Positions 60,783 to 64,000 of a DNA stretch of 64,000 nt are shown here, piece by piece (within the stretch, counting starts at the first letter, position 1; the number at the start of each line of letters is the position of its first letter). The stretch is taken from contig NZ_VNJK01000001.1 of NCBI RefSeq assembly GCF_007786455.1, positions 1,200,074-1,264,073 on the forward strand, read 5' to 3'. The DNA comes from Paenibacillus agilis (lineage in GTDB: Bacteria; Bacillota; Bacilli; Paenibacillales; Paenibacillaceae). Below the pieces are notes generated by a model. The model saw only the letters and a list, made by a program, of their open reading frames with translations, did no database searches and was not told the origin of the DNA. A program made the position numbers and the translations under genes.

Positions 60783-63179
60783 ATGGTCAAACCGATTCAG
60801 CAAGCCGCCGTGATTGGCTCAGGTGTGATGGGAGCAGCGATAGCCGCACATTTAGCAGGTGCAGGTATCTCTTGTTTGCTGCTTGATATCGTTCCAACAC
60901 AGCTTACCGAAGATGAGAAAAAAGCAGGTCTTACTTTAGAGCATCCCAAAGTGCGCAGTAAGCTTGCCGTAACAGCAATTGAAAAGCTTAAGAAAACAAA
61001 GCCAGCTCCGCTGTATAGCGAGGCATTTGCTACTCGAATCACACCAGGCAACCTGGAAGACGACCTGCACAAATTGTCCAAAGTGGACTGGATTATCGAA
61101 GTTGTCGTAGAGCGTCTTGACGTGAAGCGCCAATTACTGCAGCGCATTGAGCAGGTATGGACACCAGGTACTATCGTTTCCTCTAACACTTCAGGCATTT
61201 CGATCAACGAAATGGTAGAGCCTTGTGGGGATGCATTCAAACGTCATTTTTTAGGCACTCATTTCTTTAATCCACCGCGTTATATGAAGCTGCTGGAAGT
61301 TATTCCAGGCCAGACTACGGACCCTGAAATTGTGAAATATATGACTCTGTTTGGTGAAAAGAGCCTCGGCAAAGGCGTGGTATCGGCCAAAGATACGCCG
61401 AATTTTATTGCCAATCGGATCGGTACGTATGGGCTGCTCGTGACGCTGCGTGAAATGTTGGAAAAAGGTTATACCGTCGAAGAAATCGACGCAGTTACAG
61501 GGCCAGCTATGGGCCGACCGAAAAGCGCGACTTTCCGTACGCTCGATCTTGTTGGTCTGGATACTTTTGTTCATGTGGCTGGGAACGTGTATGACAATAC
61601 GACGGATGAGTCGGAGAAAGCTATTTTTGATGCGCCGACCGTGCTGCGCCGGATGGTGGAACTAGGCTGGATCGGTGAGAAGCAGGGACAGGGCTTCTAT
61701 AAAAAAGTAAAGACGGCGACTGGAAAAGAGATTCAGGCGCTGAAACTGGACACGATGGAGTATGCATTGTCGCAAAAAGTGAAGGGAGCTTCACTAGAAG
61801 CGGCTAAATCTGCTAAAGGCGCAGCAGCCAAAATAAAGGCGCTTCTCGGAACGGGTGACCGTTATTCGGAGCTTGCGTGGAACGTGCTCAAGCCTGTACT
61901 GCTGTACGCTGCAAATAAATTGGGTGAGATAGCAGACTCCATTGTTGAGATTGACAATGCAATGAAGTGGGGCTTCAACTGGGATCTCGGGCCGTTTGAG
62001 CTATGGGATGCCATCGGTCTTGTAAAAAGTGCGCAGCGAATGGAGGCGGAAGGGGACGTCCTGCCAGATTGGGTTACATCATGGATTGCTGCTGGTCATA
62101 CGAGCTTTTACGTGAGAGAAGCTGGAAGCAGCGCCTTCTATTATGAATGCGCCCTAACTGCTGTTGAAACTCGGCCTGAGCACATTTCCCTGCGTGCGCT
62201 GAAAGAGCAAAATCGTATTATTTTGTCTAACTCAGGTGCGAATTTGATTGATATTGGTGACGATGTTGCCTGTCTGGAGTTCAGTTCGCCTAATAACGCC
62301 ATTGGCGGGGACATTTTAACGATGATTCAGAAGAGCGCAGAAGAAGTGCGCAACAACTATCGAGGTCTCGTCATTGCGAATGAAGGTAAACATTTTTGCG
62401 TCGGTGCCAACTTGATGCTGCTATTAATGGAAGCGCAGGATGGCGAGTGGGATGAAGTGGATAGCATAATTCGATTGTTCCAAAACAGCATGATGGCATT
62501 GAAACGGTTGCCGAAGCCGGTCGTGGCTGCTCCGCATCAGATGACGCTTGGTGGTGGAGTGGAAGCTTGTATGCCAGCTGATAAGGTGATTTTCTCGGCT
62601 GAAACTTACTATGGACTTGTTGAAGTCGGTGTTGGTCTTATTCCAGCAGGCGGTGGTTGTAAAGAAGTTGCACTGCGCACAAGCCGCTTAGTGAGCAATC
62701 CTGAAGTTGATTTGCAGCCATTTATGAATGGTTACTTTGAAACGATTGGGATGGCGAAAGTGTCAACGAGCGGTCATGATACGAAGCGACTTGGTTACAT
62801 GGCACCGCAAGATTCGGTCGTTATTAACTCGGATCACCGTATTTATGAAGCAAAAATGGCCGTGCTGGATATGGATCGTGCTGGCTATACTGCGCCAGTC
62901 GAAGAGCGTATCCGCGTTGTCGGCGAACAAGGCAAAGCGGTTATGCAGCTAGGTGCGTATACGATGCGCCAAAGTGGTTTTATCAGCGAGCACGACCAAC
63001 TGATCGCCAACAAGCTTGCGCATGTATTGGCTGGCGGAAATGTGCCAGCGAACAGCTATGTTTCGGAGCAGTATATGCTCGATCTGGAGCGAGAAGCATT
63101 TTTAAGCTTAACGGGTGAGCCTAAGACGCAGCAGCGGATGCAGCATATTTTGACGACGGGTAAACCACTGCGCAACTAG
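60783..63179 (+). CDS. fadN: 3-Hydroxyacyl-CoA dehydrogenase / enoyl-CoA hydratase
   Basis: 798 residues of the FadN type, dehydrogenase first. NAD motif AVIGSGVMGAAIAAHLAGAG, catalytic region HFLGTHFFNPPRYMKLLEV, second dehydrogenase C-terminal region around 370-440 (KWGFNWDLGPFELWDAIG), and a C-terminal enoyl-CoA hydratase domain (GKHFCVGANLMLLL; LGGGVEACMPADKVI; PAGGGCKE). It catalyses hydration and oxidation in fatty-acid beta-oxidation. fadA follows 96 bp downstream. Confidence 0.95.
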   Translation: MVKPIQQAAVIGSGVMGAAIAAHLAGAGISCLLLDIVPTQLTEDEKKAGLTLEHPKVRSKLAVTAIEKLKKTKPAPLYSEAFATRITPGNLEDDLHKLSKVDWIIEVVVERLDVKRQLLQRIEQVWTPGTIVSSNTSGISINEMVEPCGDAFKRHFLGTHFFNPPRYMKLLEVIPGQTTDPEIVKYMTLFGEKSLGKGVVSAKDTPNFIANRIGTYGLLVTLREMLEKGYTVEEIDAVTGPAMGRPKSATFRTLDLVGLDTFVHVAGNVYDNTTDESEKAIFDAPTVLRRMVELGWIGEKQGQGFYKKVKTATGKEIQALKLDTMEYALSQKVKGASLEAAKSAKGAAAKIKALLGTGDRYSELAWNVLKPVLLYAANKLGEIADSIVEIDNAMKWGFNWDLGPFELWDAIGLVKSAQRMEAEGDVLPDWVTSWIAAGHTSFYVREAGSSAFYYECALTAVETRPEHISLRALKEQNRIILSNSGANLIDIGDDVACLEFSSPNNAIGGDILTMIQKSAEEVRNNYRGLVIANEGKHFCVGANLMLLLMEAQDGEWDEVDSIIRLFQNSMMALKRLPKPVVAAPHQMTLGGGVEACMPADKVIFSAETYYGLVEVGVGLIPAGGGCKEVALRTSRLVSNPEVDLQPFMNGYFETIGMAKVSTSGHDTKRLGYMAPQDSVVINSDHRIYEAKMAVLDMDRAGYTAPVEERIRVVGEQGKAVMQLGAYTMRQSGFISEHDQLIANKLAHVLAGGNVPANSYVSEQYMLDLEREAFLSLTGEPKTQQRMQHILTTGKPLRN

Positions 63180-63275
63180 TAGAGTTGAATGGGTTTCGTA
63201 TTAACGAATCATCGAGCTATTAAACTATTTAGCTAACCAAATAACTGAGATCAGAACCAGTGAGGGGAGATTACG

Positions 63276-64000
63276 ATGAAAGAAGCAGTCATAGTATCCA
63301 TCGTGCGTACACCGATTGGCAGAGCGAAGCGCGGCAGTTTAGCGCATACACGTTCCGAGGATTTAGGCCGCATTGTGCTGGATGAAGCAATCCGTAGGGC
63401 GCCTGGTCTGCGCAAAGAGGACGTTGATGACGTCATTATCGGCTGTGCAATGCCTGAGGGTGAGCAAGGCCTTAACTTTGCCCGTGTAATGTCGCTGTAT
63501 GCAGACTTTCCGACGACTGTGCCAGCTGTTACAGTCAACCGCTTTTGCGCATCGGGACTACAGTCGATTGCTTATGCGGCTGAACGGATTATGCTTGGGC
63601 ACGCCGATGTCATCGTGGCGGGGGGCGTCGAAAGTATGAGTCACGTCCCGATGACAGGATTCAAGCTTGCACCGCATCCTCAGCTTGTAGCAGAAATGCC
63701 GCAAGTATATATGGGCATGGGCCATACTGCGGAAAATGTGGCGAACCGCTATGACATTAGCCGCGAAGCGCAAGACGAATTCGCGTATAACAGCCATAGG
63801 AAAGCGGCAGCGGCAATTTCAGAAGGCAAATTCAAAGATGAGATCGTCTCAGTCTCGACGAAGGTAAAGGGCATCGGTGAGAATGGGCGTCCGTGGGAGA
63901 AGGATATCGTATTCGATATGGACGAAGGTGTTCGCACTGACACGTCGATAGAAGGTTTGGCTAAGCTGAAGCCATCTTTTGCAGCGAAAGGCTCGGTCAC
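63276..64000 (+). CDS. fadA: Acetyl-CoA C-acyltransferase (3-ketoacyl-CoA thiolase), truncated by the window end
   Basis: The thiolase that ends each round of beta-oxidation. The first 241 residues are visible: VSIVRTPIGRAKRGSL, the nucleophile Cys in VNRFCASGLQSIAYA, GGVESMSHVP and MGHTAENVANRYDISREAQD. ATG 63276 follows GAGGGGAG at about 5-6 nt. It is probably co-transcribed with fadN. Confidence 0.95.
   Translation, partial: MKEAVIVSIVRTPIGRAKRGSLAHTRSEDLGRIVLDEAIRRAPGLRKEDVDDVIIGCAMPEGEQGLNFARVMSLYADFPTTVPAVTVNRFCASGLQSIAYAAERIMLGHADVIVAGGVESMSHVPMTGFKLAPHPQLVAEMPQVYMGMGHTAENVANRYDISREAQDEFAYNSHRKAAAAISEGKFKDEIVSVSTKVKGIGENGRPWEKDIVFDMDEGVRTDTSIEGLAKLKPSFAAKGSV

Noticed and set aside
1-64000. 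tRNA, rRNA, T-box or classical riboswitch
   Set aside because: I looked for cloverleaf-like ends and known leader signatures in the longer intergenic regions and saw none that I could support.

Overview
The window is from a low-to-moderate GC, endospore-forming member of the Firmicutes, most likely Paenibacillaceae (Paenibacillus or close kin). The evidence is a GerA-type germinant receptor operon, a Spo0E-like phosphatase, a cell-wall gamma-D-glutamyl-diaminopimelate peptidase, FadR-type fatty-acid control, strong AGGAGG-type ribosome sites and frequent GTG/TTG starts. No rRNA or tRNA gene was seen.

Layout. 1-18.8 kb is mostly housekeeping: glutamate racemase, a GNAT enzyme, a YVTN beta-propeller protein, a LysM-M14 peptidase, several small proteins, an LtaS-like sulfatase, a THUMP rRNA methyltransferase, an O-methyltransferase, two tandem Na+-dependent (NSS) transporters, an MFS exporter and a gerA-type operon on the minus strand. 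19-22.6 kb carries hemE-hemH-hemY. 22.8-25.4 kb carries moaA and moeA; further molybdenum-cofactor genes (a MoeB/ThiF enzyme and a fused MoaD-MoaE) follow at 39.5-41.4 kb. 25.9-37.9 kb is a coherent cell-wall amino-sugar salvage locus: murQ with a GNAT gene, a BadF-type amino-sugar kinase, anmK, then a CcpA-type operon with a NamZ/DUF1343 muramidase, a complete sugar ABC transporter, a DUF624-like membrane protein and a MurR/RpiR regulator. An ABC importer stands where Bacillus subtilis uses the MurP phosphotransferase permease.

41.6-55.5 kb is an AT-rich accessory island with many broken genes. On both sides lie orphan, cas-less type I-C-like CRISPR remnants with similar leader cores. Inside are an intact RNPP-type HTH-TPR regulator overlapping a 34-residue exported pre-peptide ending in FDTGRWPW, directly followed by a Spo0E-like phosphatase; two secreted or anchored proteins of unknown function; relics of a SUKH immunity gene and of a sigma-like gene; a HigB/HigA toxin-antitoxin pair under a 24-bp palindrome; and an intact, overlapping two-gene operon whose second protein combines a zinc ribbon with a PD-(D/E)XK-type nuclease signature. 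The last is a good candidate for an undescribed defence system, and the regulator-peptide-Spo0E cassette is a good candidate for a new quorum-sensing input to sporulation.

55.5-64 kb returns to core metabolism: fatty-acid beta-oxidation, with fadR-etfB-etfA on the minus strand and an ETF:menaquinone oxidoreductase, fadN and a truncated fadA on the plus strand. A perfect FadR operator lies between the two groups.
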